A program made the position numbers and the translations under genes. Under the pieces are notes generated by a model. That model did no database searches, was not told the DNA's origin, and saw only the letters and a program-made list of their open reading frames with translations. This document shows positions 6,377 to 6,503 of a stretch of 6,503 nucleotides of DNA, piece by piece (the first letter of the stretch is position 1; every line of letters begins with the position of its first letter). This DNA is from an uncultured Pseudomonadota bacterium (GTDB lineage Bacteria; Pseudomonadota; Gammaproteobacteria; Burkholderiales; Burkholderiaceae_C): the NCBI GenBank assembly GCA_900320815.1, contig ONTY01000099.1:1-6503 (forward strand). Reading direction: 5' to 3'.

Positions 6377-6503
6377 TCAATACCCAAGCTGCGCCAGCAG
6401 CCGCACGAGCTGACCAAGGGTTTCAAGCGTGTGGCGCGGCGGGATATTTTCTGGCACCGCGCGGTGGATGTTTTGCTTGATGAAAAACTCAAACTCCAGC
6501 AGC
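6377..6503 (-). CDS. C-terminal 41 residues of an unidentified protein, possibly acyl-carrier-like (5' end outside window)
   Basis: On the minus strand a frame is open from the window edge (first full codon at 6502) to TGA at 6379-6377. It encodes 41 residues beginning LLEFEFFIKQNIHRAVP and ending RLLAQLGY. About 71% of third codon positions are G or C, as expected for real coding sequence here. I do not recognise the gene with certainty. The pattern fits the second half of an acyl carrier protein: an acidic helix with LLEFEFFI, a turn with VPE, then a TLETLGQLVRLL helix. If so, the first visible Leu corresponds to about residue 39 of E. coli ACP, and the phosphopantetheine serine would lie three codons outside the window. 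It reads in the same direction as dsbD, with 66 bp between its stop and the preferred dsbD start, so the two could be co-transcribed. Confidence 0.5.
   Translation of the reverse strand, partial: LLEFEFFIKQNIHRAVPENIPPRHTLETLGQLVRLLAQLGY

Noticed and set aside
6256..6492. 78-codon minus-strand open frame overlapping the start of dsbD
   Set aside because: It overlaps the dsbD signal peptide in a different frame, and its product has no recognisable pattern. The neighbouring frame ending at 6377 has better codon composition.

Overview
The window looks like chromosomal core sequence from a high-GC betaproteobacterium, most likely Burkholderiales and perhaps near Comamonadaceae. The evidence is the gene order ftsQ-ftsA-ftsZ-lpxC, the FtsZ tail IPSFLRKQAD, the FtsA tail DFFVGNF, and the LpxC sequence. 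The family-level placement is tentative, because it rests on remembered homologues and not on a search.

Layout, left to right. Positions 1-275 (+) hold the 3' end of ftsQ. ftsA (290-1474, +) follows after 14 bp, then a 183-bp T-rich gap with two hairpins, then ftsZ (1658-2875, +). These three genes are the distal end of the division and cell-wall (dcw) cluster. FtsA anchors FtsZ filaments to the membrane, and FtsQ links the early ring to the later septal peptidoglycan machinery. A clear intrinsic terminator (2934-2960) separates ftsZ from lpxC (3011-3952, +), which encodes the committed deacetylase of lipid A synthesis. lpxC converges on a large minus-strand gene (4034-6310) for a DsbD/ScsB-type transmembrane thiol:disulfide interchange protein. 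An 81-bp gap with an 11-bp perfect hairpin lies between them. At the right edge, the last 41 codons of another minus-strand gene (6377-6503) run towards dsbD, and their spacing resembles the second half of an acyl carrier protein.

Most of the window is ordinary. The most notable observation is that FtsA appears to lack about 17 residues, in frame, exactly where other FtsA proteins carry the first long helix of the actin-like core. The rest of the protein is intact. I also note possible post-transcriptional control structures between ftsA and ftsZ, the close terminator upstream of lpxC, and the uncertain start of dsbD. I found no mobile elements, CRISPR arrays, tRNA or rRNA genes, and no evidence of a new multi-gene system. 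The many long overlapping open frames on the opposite strands are explained by high GC content.
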